Source: an uncultured Bacteroidales bacterium | GTDB lineage: Bacteria; Bacteroidota; Bacteroidia; Bacteroidales; Muribaculaceae | Assembly: GCA_947072905.1 (NCBI GenBank) | Contig: CAMTKF010000017.1 | Span: 1 to 46,572, forward strand | Direction of reading: 5' to 3' | DNA: 46,572 bases | Part shown: positions 35,801 to 42,725 of the stretch, piece by piece | Position numbering within the stretch: position 1 is the first letter of the stretch | How the letters are laid out: every line of letters begins with the position of its first letter | Translations under genes and position numbers: made by a program | The notes under the pieces: model-generated | What the model was told of the DNA's origin: nothing | The model's database searches: none | What the model saw: only the letters and a program-made list of their open reading frames with translations

Positions 35801-35885
35801 TTGCATTTTCGCTTACACAATGGCAATTTGTTTGCTAATTAACATTTATTAACTTATAATATGTTGCAGGATGTGTATTTATGTG

Positions 35886-35893
35886 TAACTTTG
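35886..35893 (+). promoter_or_regulatory. -7 element of the candidate 100-nt RNA
   Basis: TAACTTTG is a perfect TAnnTTTG match. A GTTG at 35863-35866 with a 19-nt spacer may serve as -33. The next feature downstream is an intrinsic terminator, not a gene. Confidence 0.55.
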
Positions 35894-35899
35894 CAACCG

Positions 35900-35996
35900 T
35901 TAGGTAGTTTTTTCTATTTCCAATAGTTATCGTTTCTAAAGTAAAAATCTCCAAGCTATTAGCCCCGTCCGGGGGCTAAACAAGCTTGGATTTTTT
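35900..35996 (+). ncRNA. Candidate ~97-nt small RNA or terminated leader upstream of the DUF349 gene
   Basis: Bounded by a perfect -7 element (35886-35893) and a strong intrinsic terminator (35950-35996). The DUF349 gene has its own promoter further down, so this unit can be transcribed alone. The 5' half is U-rich single-stranded-looking sequence and contains no start codon with a useful open frame. It could be a trans-acting RNA or an attenuator; I cannot assign a family. Confidence 0.45.
35950..35996 (+). terminator. Intrinsic terminator of the candidate RNA
   Basis: TCCAAGCT (35950-35957) pairs with AGCTTGGA (35983-35990) and TTAGCCCC (35959-35966) pairs with GGGGCTAA (35972-35979), followed by six T residues. 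No gene on this strand ends within 300 nt upstream. Confidence 0.9.
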
Positions 35997-36035
35997 ATTT
36001 ATAAGGTTAAAACGCTATGTTAAGCGGCTTCTAAT

Positions 36036-36067
36036 TTTGGAAGTTTGGAAAATTATACTTAATTTTG
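36036..36067 (+). promoter_or_regulatory. Full -33/-7 promoter for the DUF349 gene
   Basis: TTTG (36036-36039) and TAATTTTG (36060-36067) are separated by exactly 20 nt. The upstream box is itself part of another TAATTTTG (36032-36039), so two overlapping starts are possible. The leader would be about 43 nt. Confidence 0.65.
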
Positions 36068-36116
36068 AAGCGCAGATTGTTTCTGAGTCTGCTCCAATAA
36101 TTTAAACTCTTGTATA

Positions 36117-38000
36117 ATGGAAATGCGTGACCCTGCATCGGCTGCCAACTTTGCCGATGGACAAACTCCCCAGCCGGAGCTCGCCAACCCGAGTTCCGAT
36201 GACATTCAAAACAAAGAATTCGAAACCGCAGGCGGTGTAGACCCCGAAAAAGCCGCCGAGGATGAAATGACTGAAGCTCAAGAAGTTGAACAGTCTGAAG
36301 AAAACACACTCGAGCCATTGACCCGCGAACTTATAATTAGCGCGGCAAAGGCGGTGTATGAAAAAGATGCCGCCGACATCACCACCGACGACATCCGCCA
36401 TCTGCGCCAGCAATGGAACGCTTTCCGTAAATCGGAGCAAGCTGAGGCAGCAACAGCCGAAGCCGAAGAAGCACCTGCCACTGACGCTGCCGATTCTGAA
36501 GATGATGAATTCAAAGCAATTCTCGCCGACATACGCGAGAAAAAAGCTCGCCACACAGCCGAAGTTGAAGCCGAACGCGCTGCCAATCTTCAGAAAAAAG
36601 AAGCAATCATCAACGAAATCATCGCCCTGGCCGATGATACCGACAATGTAAACCGCACATTCCCCCGCTACCGTGAGCTTCAGGACGAATTCAACGCCCT
36701 GGGTGAAGTTCCGGCCAACGAGGAAACCGCTATATGGAAGCGATTCCAGGAAGCTCGCGAAAAATACTCCGACAACCTGAAAATCAACAAGGAACTTCGC
36801 GACTACGATTTCAAAAAGAACCTCGAGACCAAGCAGCTCCTGCTCAACGAAGCATCAGAACTCGTTGCCGAAGAAGACGTTATCACCGCCTACCGCCGCC
36901 TTCAGGAACTCCACAACAAGTGGCGCCGCATAGGCCCGGTTGCCAAGGAGATGCGCGAGGAAATATGGAATAAGTTCAAGGAAGCATCCGCCGAAATCAA
37001 CAAACGCTACCAAGCACACTTCGAAGCCCGTAAAGCACGCGAAGCCGAGAACGAAGCCGGCAAAACAGCCATCTGCGAACAGCTCGAATCCATCGACTTC
37101 GCTACCCTGAAATCATTTGCTGCATGGGATGCCGCTACAAAGGTGGTGATGGAACTTCAGGAAAAATGGCGCTCATACGGATTTGCATCGCGCAAGATGA
37201 ACAAAGCGCTCTTTGCCCGCTTCCGCGAACTTTGCGATAAATTCTTCTCTGCCAAGGCCGAATATTTCCAAACCACACGCGAAGAACTGGCCAACAACCT
37301 GGCTCGCAAGACGGCCCTGGCCGAACGTGCCGAAGCTCTGCGCGACTCTACCGACTGGAAAAAGACCACCGACGAACTCGTGGCTCTGCAGAAAGAATGG
37401 AAAACAATCGGTACTGTAGCCAAGAAGTACAGCGACGCTGTATGGAAACGCTTCCAGCAAGCATGCGATGCCTTCTTTGAAGCCAAGAAAAAAGCCGGCA
37501 ACGGCGCTCGCCGCGAAGAACAGGACAACCTGCGCGCAAAACGCGAAATCATTGCCGAACTCGACAAAATCAACCTCGAAGGCGTGCGCGACGAAGCTAT
37601 AGCCCGTCTGCGCGAGCTGCAGGATCAGTGGAAGGCCATAGGGCATGTACCTTTCCGCGAGAAGGACAAGGTGTACGAAGCATTCCGCAACAAGGTTGTG
37701 GAACTGCGCGAATCGCTTGACATGCGCCGCAACCGCGACCGCATGGAACGCTTCTCAAACGACCTTTCGGGCCTTGAAGGCGACCAGCAGAAGCTCTACC
37801 GCGAACGCGAACGTCTGACACGCGCCCTCGAAAGCCGCCGCCAGGAACTCCGCACCTACGAGAACAACCTCGGATTCCTGTCGTCAAAGAGCAAGAGCGG
37901 CGACTCTATGCTGCGCGAATTCGAGCGCAAGGCCGAACGCCTGCGCACCGACATCGCCGACCTTCAGGAAAAAATCAAGCTTATCAACAGCAAACTCTAA
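36117..38000 (+). CDS. DUF349 repeat protein
   Basis: A 627-residue cytoplasmic protein without signal peptide or TM. Residues 1-140 are acidic and probably disordered. Five DUF349 repeats follow, each with a core like LQ-x2-W-x2-IG-x-V and an aromatic/basic end like WKRF; they begin near residues 188, 262, 347, 424 and 501. The last ~70 residues are a coiled coil (about 555-627). DUF349 proteins are helical and poorly characterised; some are linked to cell-envelope or persistence phenotypes, but I do not assign a function. The sugar transferase gene follows after a hairpin-bearing gap of 104 nt. Confidence 0.9.
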   Translation: MEMRDPASAANFADGQTPQPELANPSSDDIQNKEFETAGGVDPEKAAEDEMTEAQEVEQSEENTLEPLTRELIISAAKAVYEKDAADITTDDIRHLRQQWNAFRKSEQAEAATAEAEEAPATDAADSEDDEFKAILADIREKKARHTAEVEAERAANLQKKEAIINEIIALADDTDNVNRTFPRYRELQDEFNALGEVPANEETAIWKRFQEAREKYSDNLKINKELRDYDFKKNLETKQLLLNEASELVAEEDVITAYRRLQELHNKWRRIGPVAKEMREEIWNKFKEASAEINKRYQAHFEARKAREAENEAGKTAICEQLESIDFATLKSFAAWDAATKVVMELQEKWRSYGFASRKMNKALFARFRELCDKFFSAKAEYFQTTREELANNLARKTALAERAEALRDSTDWKKTTDELVALQKEWKTIGTVAKKYSDAVWKRFQQACDAFFEAKKKAGNGARREEQDNLRAKREIIAELDKINLEGVRDEAIARLRELQDQWKAIGHVPFREKDKVYEAFRNKVVELRESLDMRRNRDRMERFSNDLSGLEGDQQKLYRERERLTRALESRRQELRTYENNLGFLSSKSKSGDSMLREFERKAERLRTDIADLQEKIKLINSKL

Positions 38001-38005
38001 ACCAC

Positions 38006-38055
38006 GGTATAAGGATCTTGCCGGCTAATACCACAGCCGGCAAGTCCGCTATACC
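38006..38055. repeat. 50-nt interrupted palindrome between DUF349 and sugar transferase genes
   Basis: GGTATA (38006-38011) pairs with TATACC (38050-38055), GGA with TCC, and CTTGCCGGCT (38017-38026) with AGCCGGCAAG (38035-38044) around an AATACCAC loop. There is no T-run, so it may be an mRNA processing or stability element, or a Rho-assisted terminator. Confidence 0.65.
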
Positions 38056-38104
38056 ACTCTACCTACATCACTCTCAATCTACATCACTATTGTCACACAC
38101 GCCT

Positions 38105-39493
38105 ATGAGTGCGATAACACGATTATACTTCGGCAAATACATACGTCCGGTCATGCTTCTTACAGAATGGCTGATGGTAAATGTGTTTTTTGCCGTAGCC
38201 GTATATCTGTGGCCCGACCGTATGTTTGAGCCTGAGTGGAGGTTGTGGATACTCGTCAATGTCAGCTACATACCCATTGCCATCTACAACAACCGCCGCA
38301 ACGACTCCACCCTGCGGTCAGAGCAGTTTGACCGCATACTGCTCCGCACCATTGGCAACATAGGCTTTCATGCCATGGCTTTCATGGCCCTTGTGGCCCT
38401 GTTCAGTCTTGGCTCGCCGGGATTGAGATTCTATCTCACCTACTATGGCATGCTCACCGCGGCCATGGTGATATGGGCAATAGCTTACACCCGCATTCTC
38501 AAGAACATACGCCGCCGCGGATTCAATTACGTCAAAGTTGTGATTGTGGGTACCAACTCCACCGCACAGCGTCTGCACGAAGCCATGATATCCGACAGCG
38601 GATACGGATACAAGGTACTCGGATTCTTTGACCGCGAGCACCATGAGCAATTCAACGGATGCTACTGCGGTCTTACCGCCGACCTGCCACAGTTTGTCAA
38701 AGACAACAATGTGGATCAGATCTACTACACCATAAGCGGCGACAGCGATAAACTGACACACATAGTGAAGATTGCCGACGACAATGTGATCGACTTTCTC
38801 TACGTGCCCCAGATTTCGAGATATATACCGCTTGATTTCCAGATCAACAGCATCAACACCGTGCCGGTGCTGACCCTGCGCCACAACCCGCTCAAAAAGA
38901 CCTTCAACCGCTTCATAAAGCGTTCGTTTGACCTGTGCATATCATCGGTATTTCTGGTATTTTATCCGCTGATATACATACCTATAGCCATCGTTATAAA
39001 ACTCACGTCGCCGGGGCCGGTATACTTCATACAGCAGCGCACCGGCTACAAGGGCAAGGAATTCGGCTGCATCAAGTTCCGCACCATGCACGTCAACGTA
39101 GATGCCGACAAAGTGCAGGCCACCGAGAACGACCCCCGCAAAACCCCCTTCGGCGATTTCCTGCGTCGCACCAACCTCGACGAGCTGCCGCAGTTCATCA
39201 ACGTGTTCAAGGGCGAGATGAGCATTGTGGGGCCGCGTCCGCACATGCTCAAACACACCGAGGAATACTCAAAGATCATATCACAATATATGGTGCGCCA
39301 CTTTGTGAAACCCGGCATCACCGGTTGGGCACAGGTAAACGGCTACCGTGGAATTACCGATGAGGTATGGAAAATGGAACGCCGCGTTGAGCACGACGTA
39401 TGGTATATCGAGCACTGGACATCGCTGCTCGACCTCAAAATCATTGCCCGCACAACCCTCAACCTCTTCAGGCGCGACAAGAACGCATTCTGA
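38105..39493 (+). CDS. Polyprenyl-phosphate glycosyl-1-phosphate transferase (exopolysaccharide sugar transferase)
   Basis: A 462-residue membrane enzyme that starts glycan assembly by moving a sugar-1-phosphate onto undecaprenyl phosphate. Four N-terminal TM helices (within about residues 15-145) and a CoA-binding-like Rossmann region (about 150-250) precede the bacterial sugar-transferase domain. That domain starts near residue 270 with KRSFDLCIS and a TM/re-entrant helix, followed by KFRTM, the catalytic-type LDELPQ, SIVGPRP and the KPGITGWAQVNGYRG block. I chose ATG 38105 (MSAITRLYFGKY); the upstream non-ATG start at 38018 falls in the palindrome. The exact sugar is unknown, with glucose or galactose being common for this WcaJ-like class. 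Confidence 0.93.
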   Translation: MSAITRLYFGKYIRPVMLLTEWLMVNVFFAVAVYLWPDRMFEPEWRLWILVNVSYIPIAIYNNRRNDSTLRSEQFDRILLRTIGNIGFHAMAFMALVALFSLGSPGLRFYLTYYGMLTAAMVIWAIAYTRILKNIRRRGFNYVKVVIVGTNSTAQRLHEAMISDSGYGYKVLGFFDREHHEQFNGCYCGLTADLPQFVKDNNVDQIYYTISGDSDKLTHIVKIADDNVIDFLYVPQISRYIPLDFQINSINTVPVLTLRHNPLKKTFNRFIKRSFDLCISSVFLVFYPLIYIPIAIVIKLTSPGPVYFIQQRTGYKGKEFGCIKFRTMHVNVDADKVQATENDPRKTPFGDFLRRTNLDELPQFINVFKGEMSIVGPRPHMLKHTEEYSKIISQYMVRHFVKPGITGWAQVNGYRGITDEVWKMERRVEHDVWYIEHWTSLLDLKIIARTTLNLFRRDKNAF

Positions 39494-39539
39494 ATCGGTT
39501 TTTTCAGAGTGTGTTAAAAGTAAACACACTGTCAGATAT

Positions 39540-39608
39540 GCTTGGAATTTTTAACCTAAGGGCATATATCTTTGTTAAAAACCTATAAAAATATTTGTTT
39601 TTCCAAGC
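39540..39608. repeat. Nested inverted repeats upstream of the DUF6242 gene
   Basis: GCTTGGAA (39540-39547) pairs with TTCCAAGC (39601-39608), and just inside it TTTTTAAC (39548-39555) pairs with GTTAAAAA (39574-39581). A separate hairpin AGTGTGTT/AACACACT lies at 39508-39530. None has a clear T-run. Confidence 0.55.
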
Positions 39609-39637
39609 AATTTGCATGCGGTGTGTGCAGGAAATTA

Positions 39638-39645
39638 TAACTTTG
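39638..39645 (+). promoter_or_regulatory. -7 element for the envelope gene cluster
   Basis: TAACTTTG is a perfect TAnnTTTG 21 nt before the ATG of the DUF6242 gene, with TTTG at 39611-39614 (23-nt spacer). It is the only clear promoter before PorG-like, uppS, bamA and the two skp genes. Confidence 0.6.
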
Positions 39646-39666
39646 CAGACTGAAACAATTTGAATT

Positions 39667-41142
39667 ATGACTTTACGCAAGTTTGCTATCGCATTGGCAG
39701 TGATCACGGCTGCGGCCGGCATCGTCGCCTGCAACTCTTCTTCATACGAGGATACTGAAATCATCCTCTCTTCCGGTACCGGAGTCAAGACTTTCAGCCT
39801 TGAGAAAAACGATTCCGTAATGGCCAATCTTGATTCTGTTTTCTTCTCAATAGACCTTGTCGCCGGCAAAATTTTCAATGCCGACTCTCTGCCTTTCGGC
39901 ACTAAGGTGACCGCGCTGGTACCTAAAATCACTCTGATGAACGGTGCCACCGCCGTTGAGCTGAAAGTAAAACGCGAAAACAACACCGACACCGTTTACA
40001 ACTATCTCGAAGACTCTTCTGAAGCCATTGACTTCACCAATCCCGTTACCCTGCACATCACATCGGCCAACGGAAAGAGCGAACGCAACTACACGATTTC
40101 GGTAAACGTACACAAGGTAAAGTCAGACTCACTCACCTGGGACGAGCAGGCGCGCACCACTCTGCCCACCTCATTCGCTGCCCCCACCGCACAGCGCACC
40201 GTAAGGAAAGGCGACAACTTCTATTGCCTGACCACTCAGGGCAATGCCTGCGAAATGGGCATACACTCAGGCGATATAGCCGGTATGAACGGCGCATTAC
40301 CGTCAAAAGCCGACTGGCAGATAAAGAAGGTGACATTCCCCTTTGAGCCTCAGATAAACTCACTTGCCGCATCAGACGATGCCCTTTATATCCTTGCCAA
40401 TGACGGCACATTATGGACTTCGGCCGATGAAGGCGCTTCATGGACATCAACTTCATTGAAGTGGCATTACATCTACGGCGGTTATCAAACTTCAATCCTC
40501 GGATCGGTACAGACCGAAGACGGCTGGAGAATACAGGCCTACCCCTCGGGCAAGCTTATGACCATGCCCGACGGAATGCCCGTGAGCAACACATCTGTAC
40601 CCGTACACTATTCATTCCCTATGAGCGACAATCCTCAGGCTCTGTTTGTGGGCGGCCGCAAAGCCGACGGCTCACTCTCGGCCGACACATGGGGATTTGA
40701 CGGCAACAGCTGGGCCAAGGTTTCAAAACGTGCGCTCGCGGTACCTCTCGAAGACGTAGCCATTGTATCATACGTGACTTTCGCAGAATCCACCGGACTG
40801 TCGTTTCAGGAATATCCCTCGATAGTGGCTTTCGGCGGCCGCGATGCCTCAGGCAAGCCAAGCGCTGTGGTTTACGCTTCAAACGACTATGGTTTCAACT
40901 GGAGCAAGGCCGGCGACATGATGCAGCTCCCCGAGGCTCTGGGCGCATTCAGCAACGCACAGGCATACGTGATGACATCAACCTACACGGCACAGTTGGC
41001 GCGTCCGCGCATCATCAAGCCCATCGAATCGTGGGATTGCCCGTTTGTATATCTCTTCGGAGGTATAAATGCTTCGGGCGAGCTTAACAACTGCGTATGG
41101 CGCGGAGTTATCAACCGCCTTACCTTCAAGCCAATCGAATAA
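39667..41142 (+). CDS. DUF6242-family lipoprotein with beta-propeller repeats
   Basis: A 491-residue lipoprotein with lipobox GIVAC (Cys22). A beta-sandwich N-terminal region (about 25-150) is followed by BNR/Kelch-like blades such as LWTSADEGASWTS and AFGGRDASGKPSAVVYASNDYGFNWS. DUF6242 is a Bacteroidetes family of unknown function, and its position directly upstream of the PorG-like gene and the uppS-bamA cluster suggests a role at the outer membrane. The gap to the next gene is 9 nt. Confidence 0.85.
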   Translation: MTLRKFAIALAVITAAAGIVACNSSSYEDTEIILSSGTGVKTFSLEKNDSVMANLDSVFFSIDLVAGKIFNADSLPFGTKVTALVPKITLMNGATAVELKVKRENNTDTVYNYLEDSSEAIDFTNPVTLHITSANGKSERNYTISVNVHKVKSDSLTWDEQARTTLPTSFAAPTAQRTVRKGDNFYCLTTQGNACEMGIHSGDIAGMNGALPSKADWQIKKVTFPFEPQINSLAASDDALYILANDGTLWTSADEGASWTSTSLKWHYIYGGYQTSILGSVQTEDGWRIQAYPSGKLMTMPDGMPVSNTSVPVHYSFPMSDNPQALFVGGRKADGSLSADTWGFDGNSWAKVSKRALAVPLEDVAIVSYVTFAESTGLSFQEYPSIVAFGGRDASGKPSAVVYASNDYGFNWSKAGDMMQLPEALGAFSNAQAYVMTSTYTAQLARPRIIKPIESWDCPFVYLFGGINASGELNNCVWRGVINRLTFKPIE

Positions 41143-41151
41143 AGCCTGACG

Positions 41152-41847
41152 ATGCGATTCACTATCCGTCATATCATCTTATCAATTGTGATTGCAGCTT
41201 TTGCCTTTCCGGCAACGGCCCAGTCGGCTGTCGCTCCCTATAAATTTGACTTGGGGGGCGCACTCGGTATGAGCGGATATTTAGGCGACCTCAACTCCAC
41301 CAACCCCTTCCGTCACCCCGGCTTCACAGCCGATGTGCGTGCGGCATATATCATAGATACCCGCTGGCAACTGCGTGCATCATTCTCAACCCTGGGGCTG
41401 AGCGGGTCTTCAGACGACATATCCAACGTCCTGCCCGAGGGCGAGCGTTACGACTTCACCTCTCAGGTGTATGACCTGTCGTTCCGCGGCGAGTTCAACT
41501 TCTTCTCCTACGGTATAGGCGAGACATACAAACGCCTGCGCCGCTGGAGCCCTTATCTGGCCCTTGGCCTGGGATTCAGCCTGTCGTCATCAGACGGCCA
41601 CACGGCATGCGCTCCATCCATTCCAATGGCGGTGGGCGTACGTTTCAAACTTAAGGAACGTATCAATCTATTCGGCGAATTCAGCATGACAAAGGTCTTC
41701 TCAGACCATGTCGACGGCAAGGACATCGCCGATATCAACCATATAAAAACAGATTTTTACAAGAATACCGACTGGTTTTCGCGCTTTGTCATCGGAATCA
41801 CATTTGAATTCGGCGAACGCTGCGAGACCTGTCATTATGTAGATTAA
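41152..41847 (+). CDS. DUF6089/PorG-like outer-membrane beta-barrel protein
   Basis: A 231-residue protein with a signal peptide (MRFTIRHIILSIVIAAFAFPATAQ) and an eight-stranded-barrel pattern of alternating hydrophobic strands, ending with FVIGITFEF. The YLGDLN segment near the N-terminus is characteristic of DUF6089, the family of the T9SS protein PorG. In Bacteroidetes this gene often sits next to uppS, bamA and skp, also in species thought to lack T9SS, so a T9SS role is possible but not proven. It is followed 16 nt later by uppS. Confidence 0.82.
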   Translation: MRFTIRHIILSIVIAAFAFPATAQSAVAPYKFDLGGALGMSGYLGDLNSTNPFRHPGFTADVRAAYIIDTRWQLRASFSTLGLSGSSDDISNVLPEGERYDFTSQVYDLSFRGEFNFFSYGIGETYKRLRRWSPYLALGLGFSLSSSDGHTACAPSIPMAVGVRFKLKERINLFGEFSMTKVFSDHVDGKDIADINHIKTDFYKNTDWFSRFVIGITFEFGERCETCHYVD

Positions 41848-41863
41848 AAAATAAAACCCGGTT

Positions 41864-42634
41864 ATGAATGCGCCATCCCAACCAATAGATCCCTCACGTA
41901 TCCCCGCCCATGTAGCCATAATCATGGACGGTAACGGACGTTGGGCCCAGGCTCGCGGTTTCAATCGCTCATTAGGCCATGCCGAGGGCGTGAACACCGT
42001 GCGCCGTATCACCGAGGCCGCTTCCGAGCTGGGTGTTAAATTTCTCACCCTCTACACTTTCTCGACCGAGAACTGGAACAGGCCGCAAGCCGAAGTTGAT
42101 GCGTTGATGGACCTCATAGTAGTGGCCATAGAGCGTGAGACCCCCGACCTCATAAAGAACAACGTGCGCCTGCGTATGATCGGCGACATCATGCGTATGC
42201 CTCACGGAGCCAGAACAAGGCTCGAACACTGCATGGCCGATACCGCACATTGCACGGGCCTCACACTGGTGCTCGCACTGAGCTACTCGGCACGCTGGGA
42301 CATAACCCGCGCAGCACGTGAGATAGCGGCTGAAGCTGCCGCAGGCACTCTCAACCCCATGGACATCTCCGACGAGATGGTGGCATCTCGGCTTTCCACC
42401 TCATTCATGCCCGACCCCGACCTGCTCATACGCACCGGAGGCGACATGCGCGTGAGCAACTACCTGCTGTGGGAAATCGCTTACTCGGAGATAGTGGTGA
42501 CCCCCATCTTCTGGCCGGACTTCTCAAAGCGCGATTTCAACAATGCCATAGCCGACTACCAACACCGGCAACGGCGATTCGGACTCACCGGCGAGCAGGC
42601 CATGGCACTGTCGTCAAAGCCTCCCAAATCGTAA
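41864..42634 (+). CDS. uppS: Isoprenyl transferase (undecaprenyl diphosphate synthase)
   Basis: A 256-residue cis-prenyltransferase that builds the C55 lipid carrier for peptidoglycan and surface glycans. The catalytic Asp22 lies in IIMDGNGRWA; other family blocks are GHAEGVNTVR, LTLYTFSTENWNRP, and the C-terminal DLLIRTGGDMRVSNYLLWEIAYSE region. It supplies the lipid substrate of the sugar transferase encoded 2.4 kb upstream. The gap to bamA is 91 nt, with no clear promoter. Confidence 0.96.
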   Translation: MNAPSQPIDPSRIPAHVAIIMDGNGRWAQARGFNRSLGHAEGVNTVRRITEAASELGVKFLTLYTFSTENWNRPQAEVDALMDLIVVAIERETPDLIKNNVRLRMIGDIMRMPHGARTRLEHCMADTAHCTGLTLVLALSYSARWDITRAAREIAAEAAAGTLNPMDISDEMVASRLSTSFMPDPDLLIRTGGDMRVSNYLLWEIAYSEIVVTPIFWPDFSKRDFNNAIADYQHRQRRFGLTGEQAMALSSKPPKS

Positions 42635-42725
42635 TCGCAACATAAGATATAAAACCTTTCCTCATCCTTAAAAATCAAATTTAAAGCTCTCCCCATAAAG
42701 CAAAATATAAGCCTATCATCAAGCT

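Larger units (their letters stand above)
35635..36116. other. 482-nt regulatory intergenic region
   Basis: This gap holds a perfect leftward promoter for the GlmU-like operon (35654-35685), a 9-bp direct repeat AATGTGTCA (35738-35746 and 35756-35764), a 9-bp inverted repeat AGCAAACAA/TTGTTTGCT (35772-35780 and 35828-35836), two rightward -7 elements (35793 and 35886), a promoter-terminator unit ending at 35996, and the DUF349 promoter (36036-36067). I see no supported protein gene in it. Confidence 0.75.
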
